From JBBSBY01 sp038250835 (GTDB taxonomy: Bacteria; Desulfobacterota; Desulfomonilia; Desulfomonilales; Desulfomonilaceae): a DNA stretch of 64,000 nucleotides. The stretch spans positions 1-64,000 of the forward strand of contig JBBSBY010000004.1 of NCBI GenBank assembly GCA_038250835.1, read 5' to 3'. The position numbers and the translations under genes are program-made. Shown here piece after piece: positions 52,294 to 60,886 of this stretch; position 1 is the stretch's first letter; the number at the start of each line of letters is the position of its first letter. The notes under the pieces are model-generated. The model saw nothing but the letters and a program-made list of their open reading frames with translations, was not told the DNA's origin and searched no databases.

Positions 52294-53493
52294 GTGACTC
52301 TGAACCGTAAGTTGTTCTTTGTTTCAATAGTATACTTTGCCCAGGGTTTACCTTTCGGAATAGTAGATCAGATCCTGCCGGTGTATTTTCGTCTTCACGG
52401 CATGTCCCTCACTAATGTGGGTTTGTTGTCAATCTTGGGGCTTCCTTACGCCATAAAGTTTCTTTGGGCCCCTGCCGTGGATTTTATCGGATCGAGAAGA
52501 CATTGGATCGCCGTGGCGCAGTTTTCAATGGCTGCTTTACTTATTCTCATTCCCGCCGAAGACCCGGCGTCTCCAACACTTATTTTGTGGTCCACGATTA
52601 TGCTTTTCGCAGTATTATCGGCGACCCAAGACATAGCCATTGACGCGTACACCATAGAGCTTCTGAACACCTCCGAGATGGGAATGGCCAACGGCGTTCG
52701 TCAGGCCGCCTACAGGGTTGCAATAATGGTTACAGGGGGGCTGTTTATCGCCCTGGGAGGCTTATATGGCTGGGGTCCGATTTACCTGCTTTCAGCGGCT
52801 GTGCTGGCCATTTGCGGAATTATCTCTTTGCGATTACCTGCGGTGGAGGTCGAACGTCCCCCGGTAACAGTGGCCAACATATTGGAACCTGTAAAAGACT
52901 TACTCAGAAGACCGGGAGTCCTGCAAGTCTTGGCTTTTATTCTGCTGTACAAGCTGGGTGATTTAGCTATCGGACCAATGATCAAACCCTTTTGGTTGGA
53001 TAGGGGACTTACTCCTGTCGAAATCGGGCTGATCACCGGCATCATGGGCGTGGTATCGGCCATAGCCGGAGGCCTGGTCGGAGGAATGTTTGTTTCGAAA
53101 TACGGAATATTTCATGGATTATGGTTTCTCGGACTATGGCAATCCCTAAGCAACTTGACCTACGCATTTTGCGCGCTTAACCCTGAGACGGGGAGTAGGT
53201 GCATTTATTTAGCCTCTATAGTCGAATCATTCTGCGGAGGACTGGGCGCTTCGGCTTTTTTAGCTTTCCTGATGAGTATTTGTCAAAAGCAATTCTCAGC
53301 TACGCAATATGCTATTCTTTCTGCTTTGTTCCGAATCACGGGCATTATTGCAGGCTCCTTCAGCGGCGTAATGACCACCGGAATTGGCTATGCGGCTTAC
53401 TTTTTCTTAACATTCATTCTTTCATTACCGACATTTCTATTCATTTTTGCTGCAAAAAGATGGATTCCAAACAATTCCGGGGAAAAAAGTTGA
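52294..53493 (+). CDS. AmpG-like major facilitator transporter
   Basis: 399 residues from a GTG at 52294, with AAAGGGAG five bases upstream; a TTG at 52267 overlaps no better ribosome site. Twelve membrane helices. The first loop, YFAQGLPFGIVDQILPVYFR, and LGLPYAIKFLWAPAVDFIGSRRHWI match AmpG, which imports anhydro-muropeptides for cell-wall recycling. It could also be a broader PAT-family permease. Monocistronic. Confidence 0.85.
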   Translation: MTLNRKLFFVSIVYFAQGLPFGIVDQILPVYFRLHGMSLTNVGLLSILGLPYAIKFLWAPAVDFIGSRRHWIAVAQFSMAALLILIPAEDPASPTLILWSTIMLFAVLSATQDIAIDAYTIELLNTSEMGMANGVRQAAYRVAIMVTGGLFIALGGLYGWGPIYLLSAAVLAICGIISLRLPAVEVERPPVTVANILEPVKDLLRRPGVLQVLAFILLYKLGDLAIGPMIKPFWLDRGLTPVEIGLITGIMGVVSAIAGGLVGGMFVSKYGIFHGLWFLGLWQSLSNLTYAFCALNPETGSRCIYLASIVESFCGGLGASAFLAFLMSICQKQFSATQYAILSALFRITGIIAGSFSGVMTTGIGYAAYFFLTFILSLPTFLFIFAAKRWIPNNSGEKS

Positions 53494-53659
53494 GATTCGT
53501 TACTTAACTGATTGGCGCCAAGGGAACGAGTCTGCTTGTGAACCTAGTGTGGTTCTAGAAAGTAATCACACATCTATGCCAAGGGTTGTCTGCTTAATCG
53601 ACTGCCTGTCTCGCTAAAAACAATGAACGTCGGAAATGCGTTCAGGGTTTATCAACGTC

Positions 53660-53713
53660 ATTCCAGCGTACGCTGGAATCCAGGAAGATCTGGGTCCCAG
53701 CCTTCGCTGGGAC
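53660..53713. repeat. Dispersed palindromic repeat (double hairpin)
   Basis: The first hairpin is a perfect 20-bp palindrome ATTCCAGCGTACGCTGGAAT (53660-53679). The second is GTCCCAG-CCTTCG-CTGGGAC (53694-53713). This CGTCATTCC...GGAATCCAGG...GGGTCCCAG pattern belongs to the common REP-like elements of intergenic proteobacterial DNA. A degenerate inverted copy is at 30103-30137. Confidence 0.75.
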
Positions 53714-53799
53714 GACGGGTAAGAGGTTCTATTCCGAGAGAACTTTCGAGAAACCCGATCAAGGACTTCCGGGAGCATTTGAGGCTTGAACACAAAAAA

Positions 53800-53828
53800 A
53801 CAAAGCCGGGGTATGGCCCCGGCTTTGT
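53800..53828 (-). terminator. Intrinsic terminator of the rnf operon, bidirectional stem
   Basis: Perfect 12-bp arms ACAAAGCCGGGG / CCCCGGCTTTGT around five bases. On the minus strand seven T follow, so it ends the rnfCDGEAB transcript 130 bases after rnfB. It may also stop plus-strand read-through. Confidence 0.9.
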
Positions 53829-53960
53829 ATATTCTTATCGTTAACTATGATTGGTACATTCGGCAAAGGTCGGAACCCTAGCGGTAATCTGATTTGAGGC
53901 AAAAGCACGCATCCCAAAATTTCGCGCGTTCTACCGCAGATCAGTTGGATGAAGACCGAC

Positions 53961-54890
53961 CTACGCTTCGACGCTCTTAGCTTCCGAACTTTTAGCCTCA
54001 GCAGCTTTCTTTGCAGCGGCGGCCTTTTTAGCGGCTTGGTCCGCTTTGACCTGCTCAACTGCCTGGGCTTGCTTTTCCGGGTCCGTGTACCTGAATATAA
54101 ACTGTTTGCTGCAAGCCTTTACGCAAGCGTCTGCCATTTCAGGAGTCAAATTGTCGTAATCTATTTCGACCCTGTTATTTACCATGTTGACGACGTCTTT
54201 TGCTTTCTTAGTACATAACATGCAGTGAATGCAGCCTGCGTCACAAACGGCAGTCACCGCCTTCATGGAATCATGGCTACTACAGGGCACGAAAACAGGG
54301 GCATCCTTGGGCCTAAGTTGTAATACGCCCTTGGGACAAGTGTTTATGCATACTCCGCAGCCGGTGCAAGCTTCAGGATCTATTACCGGCATATTGTTTT
54401 CCATGTGTATTGCATGAAACGGGCAAGCAACCTGGCAATCACCATAACCAACGCAGGCGTAATTGCACTCATAGGGTCCCCCGAAAGCTATGGCGGCGGC
54501 CTGGCAACTGTCGTAACCAACATATTCGTGTCGCTTTTTGACGTTTCCCTCATTGCGGGAACATCGCAGCACGGAAATTACACTACTTGCCGCTCCGGCG
54601 GCCTTGCCGGTTATTGCGGCAATTTTTTCAGCTACTTCTTGCTTACCGGGAGCGCACTTGCTGACAGGCAACGCGGGATCGACAACTACGGCTTCCGCAT
54701 AAGATTCGCATCCAGCGAATCCACAGGCGCCTCAATTGGCGCCGGGTAAGCATTCCCGGACCGCCTCTATTTTGGGATCTACTTTGACTGCGAATCGCTT
54801 GGCTGCGAGCGCGAGAAGGATTCCGCAAATCGTCCCAAACGCTAGAAAGAAAAGAAGACCGTACAGGGCTATGGACCAAACATTTTCCAT
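53961..54890 (-). CDS. rnfB: Rnf complex subunit B, predicted selenoprotein (in-frame TGA at codon 53)
   Basis: Read from ATG 54890, the frame is one 309-residue RnfB if the TGA at 54734-54732 is decoded. It has an N-terminal membrane helix (WSIALYGLLFFLAFGTICG), then VKVDPKIEAVRECLPGAN-U-GACGFAGCESYAEA. The TGA stands exactly at the first cysteine of the Fe-S motif normally written LPGANCGxCGFxGC. Downstream are the fourth motif cysteine (SKCAPG), ferredoxin motifs CVGYGDCQVACP and CTGCGVCINTCPKG, another Cys cluster (CDAGCIHCMLC) and a Lys/Ala-rich tail. A SECIS-like hairpin follows the TGA. A start at TTG 54671 alone would lose the helix and first cluster. RnfB takes electrons from ferredoxin. 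Last gene of rnfCDGEAB. Confidence 0.88.
54703..54721 (-). promoter_or_regulatory. SECIS-like hairpin in rnfB
   Basis: On the minus strand, 10 bases after the TGA, GATTCGC (54721-54715) pairs perfectly with GCGAATC (54709-54703) around the loop TGGAT. The loop begins 17 bases after the TGA and has G residues at its second and third positions. That spacing and G-bearing small loop agree with the bacterial SECIS model for SelB-directed selenocysteine insertion. Confidence 0.75.
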
Positions 54891-54996
54891 TTATTGCACC
54901 TCTATCTTCGCGAGTTGTTTGCAAGATAACACTTTGGTTATATCAATCGAAATGCAAGTTTAATTCTTTTTTCCACTACTTTCAAGGTCTTGCGCT

Positions 54997-55944
54997 TTAG
55001 AATATCGATAACCCCGAGAAACCCAGGAACGCCAGGGCAAATAAACCGGTGACTATGAACGCTATCGGTAATCCCTTGAAAACTGCCGGGATTCTGGCAA
55101 GTTCCAGCTTTTCGCGGACTGAAGCCATTAAAAACATGGCTATACCAAATCCGACTCCGGCGCCTAACCCCAGAATTAAACTTTCCATAGGTCCGTTTTT
55201 GCTGTCTGCGTTTATCAGAGGCACGGCAAGAATAATGCAGTTAGTGACGATGAGCACCAAATACACGCCGAGCTTTTTAAATAGGAATGGATTGACTTTC
55301 CGGAGTATTGTATCCGCAGCTTGCACGAAAATGGCGACGGTGCCGATGAATACGATAATTTTGAGAAAGTCCAGGTGCAGCGGTCGCAAAACGAATGTAA
55401 ACAACGCCCAACAAAAAATCGCGCTCAGGACCATAACTATAGTAAAAGTTATGCCCATTCCAATAGCTGTTTCTTTTTTCTGGGATACTCCGAAAAATAT
55501 GCACAGACCCAGATACTTCGTGAAAACAAAATTGTTGATGAGCATAGCTCCCAGCAATATTCCAAAAAGAATCTGAGTTTTACCTTTCTTGACCATGAAT
55601 TCCCGGGAACCTAGATCTTTTCCTTCCGAGGTCACGTTTTTCACCTTAACTACATAGGTTTTCGATTGATTTAAGGCTTCCCCGAATTTTAATATGACGT
55701 CGGTTTTCTGAGGATTGAGTTCTACAGCTTCCACTGGTATTCGAATATCGGGATCGGGTTCTTCAAATACAACGAAGTTTGCGGGGTCCTTGGCCCAGGC
55801 TTGATCTATCGGCACTCCCAACGAAATTTCGATTTCATTAGCTTTCTTGAAGCTCCCGGAGCTCGATTGGGCAAACACCGGGGCGGCGGCGATCAGCCAA
55901 ACGCAAACAGCCGCCGTGAAGATTAAGAATTTATAACTTTTCAT
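54997..55944 (-). CDS. rnfA: Rnf complex subunit A with an extra exported Ig-like N-terminal domain
   Basis: 315 residues against about 190 for ordinary RnfA. Residues 1-25 are a signal peptide (cleavage near VFAQS). Residues about 30-120 look like an SbsA/Big_5-type Ig-like domain (EISLGVPIDQAW, VELNPQKTDVILKFGEALNQSKTYVVKVKNV). The RnfA core with six helices starts near 124 (ILFGILLGAMLINNFVFTKYLGLC) and keeps both membrane cysteines thought to hold the shared [2Fe-2S] cluster (YLGLC and IVTNCIILA). GGAGGGGG precedes the start, which overlaps the rnfE stop by one base. Confidence 0.9.
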   Translation of the reverse strand: MKSYKFLIFTAAVCVWLIAAAPVFAQSSSGSFKKANEIEISLGVPIDQAWAKDPANFVVFEEPDPDIRIPVEAVELNPQKTDVILKFGEALNQSKTYVVKVKNVTSEGKDLGSREFMVKKGKTQILFGILLGAMLINNFVFTKYLGLCIFFGVSQKKETAIGMGITFTIVMVLSAIFCWALFTFVLRPLHLDFLKIIVFIGTVAIFVQAADTILRKVNPFLFKKLGVYLVLIVTNCIILAVPLINADSKNGPMESLILGLGAGVGFGIAMFLMASVREKLELARIPAVFKGLPIAFIVTGLFALAFLGFSGLSIF

Positions 55945-56564
55945 TAGTGTCCCCCTCCGGATGCGGGGATTTTACCTGTAATCTTATATTCCGCCCAGTT
56001 AAATGTGGCCATAATGAAGCCGATGACGAAGAAACCGCCTGCCGGTAAGATCATGATCAAAAGAGGGCCTTTGTCGAAGATCTCATGACCCAAAAATGTT
56101 CCTGCGCCGAGCACTTCACGAATTGCTCCCACCAGGCACAAGCCAAACATGAACCCGATTCCCATGCCCATCCCATCCCAAAACGAGGGGGTGAGTGGTT
56201 GCTTGGAGGCAAAGAGTTCCAGACGGGAAATGATGATGGCAAAAACCACGATCAGCTTAACGAACAATTCAACTTCTTTGTAAGCCTCCGGTGATAGAAC
56301 CGGCAATACCATATCTATTACGCTGACCCATAGAGCGATTATGAGCACGTAAGCCGGGATTCTAACTCGTGGATGGATAAACTTTTTGAATATGGCAACA
56401 GTGCAGGAACTAAAAACTTGAACAAATACAACGGCCAATCCAAGCAAAATTCCATTTTTCACCGAAGTGGTAACCGCCACTGCCGGACAAAGACTTAGAG
56501 CTAGGCGAAAAATCGGGTTTTCAGGTATTAAACCGTTCCAGAGGAGTCTTAGACTACTAGCCAT
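55944..56564 (-). CDS. rnfE: Rnf complex subunit E, second conserved cysteine missing
   Basis: 206 residues, about six helices, with GTGGAGG before the start. RnfE and RnfA face each other in the membrane and jointly bind a [2Fe-2S] cluster through two cysteines each. Here the first is present (Cys26 in ALSLCPAVAVT). The second, expected in a PLIVxNCII motif, is Ala109: VKLIVVFAIIISRLELFAS. The rest of the core is normal (DGMGMGIGF, GAIREVLGAGT). The substitution was checked in the DNA (GCC). Effect on function unknown. Third from last in the operon. Confidence 0.93.
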   Translation of the reverse strand: MASSLRLLWNGLIPENPIFRLALSLCPAVAVTTSVKNGILLGLAVVFVQVFSSCTVAIFKKFIHPRVRIPAYVLIIALWVSVIDMVLPVLSPEAYKEVELFVKLIVVFAIIISRLELFASKQPLTPSFWDGMGMGIGFMFGLCLVGAIREVLGAGTFLGHEIFDKGPLLIMILPAGGFFVIGFIMATFNWAEYKITGKIPASGGGH

Positions 56565-56574
56565 CGTGCCTCCA

Positions 56575-57480
56575 CTAAAACGCCGCCTGGACGTTTTGTT
56601 TTTTTAATGCTTCGTTTAAAATATCGAGTCTGTATACGAACTTACGGGCGGTCTCCTTGACTCCGGTGGTCAAGGCTTTTGAGCTTATGGTTGCGCCCGT
56701 TAAAGCGTATATTTCATCTTCCAAATGCCTGTGCTTGATTTCACCAATCTTATCCGAGTTCCAGCCCGCCTTCTTTGCTTTGGCGGGTTCAAGAGCCGTA
56801 TAGTATTCCGCAGGCATGGGTTCTTTAATAACCTTTAAACCCTTTAGCGCCTCGGTATTTTTTCCTACAAACTGTTGTTTGAAAAAGTCTCTCTTGATTT
56901 CGTCGCCAAGCCCCGGATCCTCCTCGGACCTCGTGATTTCCACGCCGGTGATTGTGAACTTTGGATCCATGGAAATCATCAAATCAATAAATGTTTTGAA
57001 ACCTTGCGTTACACCGGGAACCACATACCCCAGGCGTTCATTCCCCAGGTTCGCTATATAAAATGATTCAGCGTAGACACTCTTGGCGTCTTTGCCTAAA
57101 GCTTCCGATACTGCGGCGTCTCTTGAACCTTGCTCGGCAAGCTGAATTTCAGTAGCTTTAATAGGAATTACTTTTACAGGTTGACCATCGACGTCCACTT
57201 CAACCAAAGCATGGCCTTGATCTTTAGTAGGCACTACGTACCCCAATGTAGTGGTCTCGCCTCGAGCTATGACGTAACGATATATTGGGAAAACCTGTAA
57301 ATTTTCAGGAGTCTTAGTTGAGCCGCCGTAACCCAATAGCCCCTGAATGATCTCCTTCTTGAGCTTTTCCTCATTCACTTTCCTGGCATGATCAGTGTAG
57401 GCGAAGACCACCCCCAGGATCATTGCGGCAGCGACGCAAATTATCGTAAGACTGAACGCTATTTTAAAAATATCTTTCAT
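56575..57480 (-). CDS. rnfG: Rnf complex subunit G (covalent FMN)
   Basis: 301 residues, longer than many RnfG. An N-terminal helix (IAFSLTIICVAAAMILGVVFAY) anchors a periplasmic domain. The FMN attachment motif is LTGATISSKALTTGVK near the C-terminus, where the motif threonine carries FMN through a phosphoester. PGVTQGFKTFIDLMISMDP and EDPGLGDEIKRDFF are family blocks. Starts after AGAGG. 18 bases downstream of rnfD. Confidence 0.95.
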   Translation of the reverse strand: MKDIFKIAFSLTIICVAAAMILGVVFAYTDHARKVNEEKLKKEIIQGLLGYGGSTKTPENLQVFPIYRYVIARGETTTLGYVVPTKDQGHALVEVDVDGQPVKVIPIKATEIQLAEQGSRDAAVSEALGKDAKSVYAESFYIANLGNERLGYVVPGVTQGFKTFIDLMISMDPKFTITGVEITRSEEDPGLGDEIKRDFFKQQFVGKNTEALKGLKVIKEPMPAEYYTALEPAKAKKAGWNSDKIGEIKHRHLEDEIYALTGATISSKALTTGVKETARKFVYRLDILNEALKKQNVQAAF

Positions 57481-57498
57481 TGGAGCCTCTTTATTACG

Positions 57499-58593
57499 CT
57501 ATTTTACGGCAGCCACAGGCGCCTGCTTGGGCGGAGCAAACCGTTGAGGTTTAAACCATTCATCCAGAGTAGGAGTTAAGCAATTCATCAACAGAATCGC
57601 ATAACAAACTCCTTCGGGATAACCGCCTTTGAGCCGTATCAATATGGTTAAAGCCCCGACTCCAATACCAAACGCAATTTGGCCGGCTTTGACCGTAGGG
57701 GAGGTCACATAGTCCGTAGCCATGTAAAAAGCGCCGAGCATAAGGCCGCCGGACATTATGTGAATGATGGGATTGCCTGCGAACAAGGTTGGACCGCCGA
57801 ATACCCATGCAAGGACTCCGACTGTGGCGATGCAGGAAACCGGGATATGCCAGCTAATGATTCCGCGAACGAGCAAAAATAGTCCGCCCAACAGTATAAG
57901 AGCGCCCGAGGTTTCACCGATACAACCCGGATGCCGACCTATGAAGAACTTGAACATGTCGGCGCCCCAGATTCCCACGTTTCCAAATTGTTTTACAAAG
58001 GCGTCCCAGCCGTAGTACCGCAAAACGTACAGAGGAGTAGCGGTGGATACTGCGTCAACCCCGCTGAGGTAAACGGATAGGTTTGCCTTACCCCAATCCA
58101 CGGGACGCAGCCACGTCGCCGTCATGTATACTGGGAATGCGGCCATCATTATGGCTCGCCCGACCAGGGCGGGATTCCAGATATTGAATCCCAGGCCGCC
58201 CATAAGTTCTTTGTTTATGAACATCGCTGCAACGGCGCCTACTGCAGGGAGCCAATAAGGCACGCCGGGAGGGATAACGAAGGCAAGAAGAATGCCGGTA
58301 AGCACTGCGCTGCCGTCGCTCAAGGTTACCTTGCGGCCCAAAGCCTTTTGACTAAGGGCTTCCACGATGACGCAGGATATTACGCTTGAAAGCGTTATAA
58401 AGAGAGCTCGCAAGCCGAAGTTATAGATCGAAAACAATAGGACGGGCATCAGAGTGGCCGTAACCGTCCACATGATCCCCGCGGTGGTTGTCCCCATTCG
58501 TATGTGGGGCGAAACCGAAACAGCCCATTGCGGTTGAATGCCGGCTGGTGTTTGGTCTAACGTTTCGATTTTCCATCCTCCCCCGGAAAACAC
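57499..58593 (-). CDS. rnfD: Rnf complex subunit D (membrane, covalent FMN)
   Basis: 364 residues, about nine helices. SVSPHIRMGTTTAGIMW opens the NqrB/RnfD core. The FMN site is in GVDAVSTATPLYVLR, where a threonine precedes PL. The stretch LMGGLGFNIWNPALVGRA and the C-terminal MATDYVTSPTVKAGQ are family hallmarks. The GTG start at 58593 has no good ribosome site; a GGGGGAGG sits just inside the gene, followed by an ATG in another frame, so the true start is slightly uncertain. The transmembrane ion path of Rnf probably runs through this subunit. Confidence 0.93.
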   Translation of the reverse strand: MFSGGGWKIETLDQTPAGIQPQWAVSVSPHIRMGTTTAGIMWTVTATLMPVLLFSIYNFGLRALFITLSSVISCVIVEALSQKALGRKVTLSDGSAVLTGILLAFVIPPGVPYWLPAVGAVAAMFINKELMGGLGFNIWNPALVGRAIMMAAFPVYMTATWLRPVDWGKANLSVYLSGVDAVSTATPLYVLRYYGWDAFVKQFGNVGIWGADMFKFFIGRHPGCIGETSGALILLGGLFLLVRGIISWHIPVSCIATVGVLAWVFGGPTLFAGNPIIHIMSGGLMLGAFYMATDYVTSPTVKAGQIAFGIGVGALTILIRLKGGYPEGVCYAILLMNCLTPTLDEWFKPQRFAPPKQAPVAAVK

Positions 58594-58982
58594 GTTCCAT
58601 TGTAGGCAGGCGCAAATGCGCTAAACCAAAACAACTCGGTGAAACCGTAGCTAATTAATTGCTTCTGATCTCCATCCAGTGTTCGATGGTGTAACTTTGG
58701 CAATGTTGAGCGGCGGCCCATCACATCAGAGCAGTCTGGAACTGTAGACCGGTTTTATTAACCATATTAAAACCCAGGCTCATTTAACTAATGAGCTTTG
58801 GGCAAAGAAGCATCTACATTTATCGCAACTTTCAACAAAATTGAAACAAGTCGTCAAACTGCGGAAACCTCGAATCCGACATTTTCGCTAAATGAAAAGT
58901 GGCACAGTAACCGCAACCTACTCGGCTACAAATATTCGTCGATGCCCATACCGCAGCATCCGCGCCGATTACCGGATCGCTA
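58594..58982. other. 389-base gap inside the rnf operon
   Basis: No gene recognised between rnfC and rnfD on the minus strand. In many anaerobes these genes are tightly packed. A 62-codon plus-strand frame here has no features. An internal promoter or RNA processing site is possible. Confidence 0.5.
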
Positions 58983-60305
58983 TTAACCGTGTTTCTTTAT
59001 GGCAATCTTGGCAAGACGCGCAAATTGCACCAAAGGCCGCTTTGCAGGACATACATATGCGCAGCAACCACATTCAAAGCACTCCATGACGCCGAATTGT
59101 TCGGTCTGGTGTCCTTTGCCGGCCTCTACGTAAGTGCCCACTTCCTTGGGCATCAGACCCATGGGACAAGCTTTGACACACCAACCACAGTGGATGCATG
59201 GGCCGAATTCTCCCAGGTCCGTTTCTTTGCTGTTGAGAAATAGCACGCCGGAAGTTGTTTTTGTGACGGGCACGTCCAGTTTTGATATTGCGAAGCCCAT
59301 CATCGGGCCGCCGGAAACAATCTTGATCAAATCGTCCGTCCCACCAAGGTATTCAATGACATCGGTCAGCAAAGTGCCGACCTTCACTTTCAAATTTGCA
59401 GGTCTGTTGATTGCTCTTCCGGAAAAAGTCACGATTTTTTCGTACAGGGGCTTGTTCATGGCCACCGCTTCGTAAACGGCAAGCGTTGTCGAAATATTTT
59501 GGACGATCACACCGACATCAAAGGGTAATCCTCCTCCCGGAACTGATCGCCCTGTAAGGGAATAGATAAGCTGTTTTTCGGAACCCTGGGGGTATTTAAC
59601 CTCCATACCCTGGACACGCACCTCTAGATCATCTTTTGCGGCCAATTTTTCAGCCGCTTTATTCATATCATTAATAGCGTCCGGTTTATTTAATTCTATT
59701 CCGATTACGCATTTTTTGATCCCCAATATCCGTAGGATGGCTTTAGCCCCTTCAACTACCTGTTTGGGGTACTCCAGCATTATCCTGTGATCGGTAGTTA
59801 GATAAGGCTCACACTCCGCCCCGTTCAGCACCAGCGTGTCTATTTTGGCTGTCGGTGGTGGAGACAATTTGACGTGGGTCGGAAATCCCGCGCCGCCCAG
59901 ACCGACTATACCCGCATCTTTTACTCGCGCCAATAATTGCTCACGAGTAAGCTTGCGCCAGTCTTCGGTTACGTATTCTCTAGGCGGAGCGTCCGGATCG
60001 CGGTCAATTATTATTGCGTCGCACTTCACCATTGTCGGATGAGGCCTGGATTCTATGGTTTTAACGACCCCGGTGACACTGCTGTGGATGGTGGCCCCAA
60101 GAGCTTTCTCCACAACCGCTATTGCTTCGCCTTCTTGAACGGTCTGCTTTTTTGCGACGATAGCTTTGGCGGGCGCCCCGAAGTGCATGGATAAGGGCAA
60201 GACCACCTGAGTGGGGGGCGGCATTTCCTCGATTGCAAGATGTTCAGTTAGTTCTTTATGTTCCTGCGGATGTATTCCGCCTTTTAGAAAGGTAGATCCT
60301 GCCAT
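58983..60305 (-). CDS. rnfC: Rnf complex subunit C (NADH/flavin and Fe-S subunit)
   Basis: 440 residues from ATG 60305 (AGAGGAA upstream). An N-terminal RnfC barrel-sandwich-like segment (FLKGGIHPQEHKELT), the NADH/FMN-binding region VGLGGAGFPTHVKLSP, GAECEPYLTTDHR, an SLBB segment (GRAINRPANLKVKVGT) and two C-terminal [4Fe-4S] motifs (CIHCGWCVKACP, CFECGCCAYVCP). It exchanges electrons with NAD(H) on the cytoplasmic side. First gene of rnfCDGEAB. Confidence 0.96.
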   Translation of the reverse strand: MAGSTFLKGGIHPQEHKELTEHLAIEEMPPPTQVVLPLSMHFGAPAKAIVAKKQTVQEGEAIAVVEKALGATIHSSVTGVVKTIESRPHPTMVKCDAIIIDRDPDAPPREYVTEDWRKLTREQLLARVKDAGIVGLGGAGFPTHVKLSPPPTAKIDTLVLNGAECEPYLTTDHRIMLEYPKQVVEGAKAILRILGIKKCVIGIELNKPDAINDMNKAAEKLAAKDDLEVRVQGMEVKYPQGSEKQLIYSLTGRSVPGGGLPFDVGVIVQNISTTLAVYEAVAMNKPLYEKIVTFSGRAINRPANLKVKVGTLLTDVIEYLGGTDDLIKIVSGGPMMGFAISKLDVPVTKTTSGVLFLNSKETDLGEFGPCIHCGWCVKACPMGLMPKEVGTYVEAGKGHQTEQFGVMECFECGCCAYVCPAKRPLVQFARLAKIAIKKHG

Positions 60306-60886
60306 GATTCCTCTTAATTCGAATTACGAGCTTGACTCGAAAGGGACACGTATATGCTGATGCGCTTCCATGTCGCCTTGCGAAAAGCCTCAATAATCGT
60401 GAGTGAACTGGATTTTTAGGCCTTCATAATATGGAGGGCCGCTCATGTCGTGAACGAACATATTATTCGACGTAGCAGATTAGTATTCCTAAAGCCGTCT
60501 GTCAACCAAAATCCACGACTATATTCCGCCATTATACTCGGCAAAGAAGATCTCAACGGTCGAAAGGCCGCGCCGACAAACGTTCGGGTAATGGAGGCTA
60601 CTGAACTCAATCTGTAAAATCAATTTCTAAAGGACCATTCTATTTCCCAGAAAATGTGAGTACATCACTCAGAGAAACATTACAACCTGAATCGATTATT
60701 GTTCGCGTTCAAATGGTTTTGTTTTGAGGAGTTGTGGCTTATTAAGAGGGACTAGCTCGGATCGGATCGTCGGAGTAATGGCGCGCCATTGTGAATTAAG
60801 GAATGCTGCGACCGAAAATGAGCTCAAAAACATCAGCTCAGCATCTTTCCTGCGCCGTAACCTTGATCAAAATACTTGTCGAACCT
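60306..60886. other. 580-base gene-free region between rnfC and the Vsr-methyltransferase gene
   Basis: I see no coding sequence or known RNA. It must contain the rnf promoter on the minus strand near its left end. A 73-codon plus-strand frame at its right end overlaps the methyltransferase gene and is a shadow. Confidence 0.45.

Larger units (their letters stand above)
53494..53960. other. Intergenic between AmpG-like gene and rnfB, holding a repeat and a terminator
   Basis: About 470 bases. It contains the double-hairpin dispersed repeat (53660-53713) and a strong terminator (53800-53828). No gene is seen in the rest; a 73-codon frame at 53623-53844 runs straight through the repeat. Confidence 0.5.

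Noticed and set aside
53961..54671. rnfB as a shorter gene starting at TTG 54671
   Set aside because: It would lose the membrane helix and the first Fe-S motif, and no good ribosome site precedes it. The longer frame with decoded TGA explains all conserved sequence.
54643..54924. Open frame overlapping the start of rnfB on the minus strand
   Set aside because: It lies in a different frame from the RnfB helix and cluster motif. The true coding frame is the one with the TGA, as shown by LPGAN before and GACGFAGC after it.
58798..58986. 62-codon plus-strand frame between rnfD and rnfC
   Set aside because: It runs against the operon, overlaps the rnfC end and has no protein-like features.
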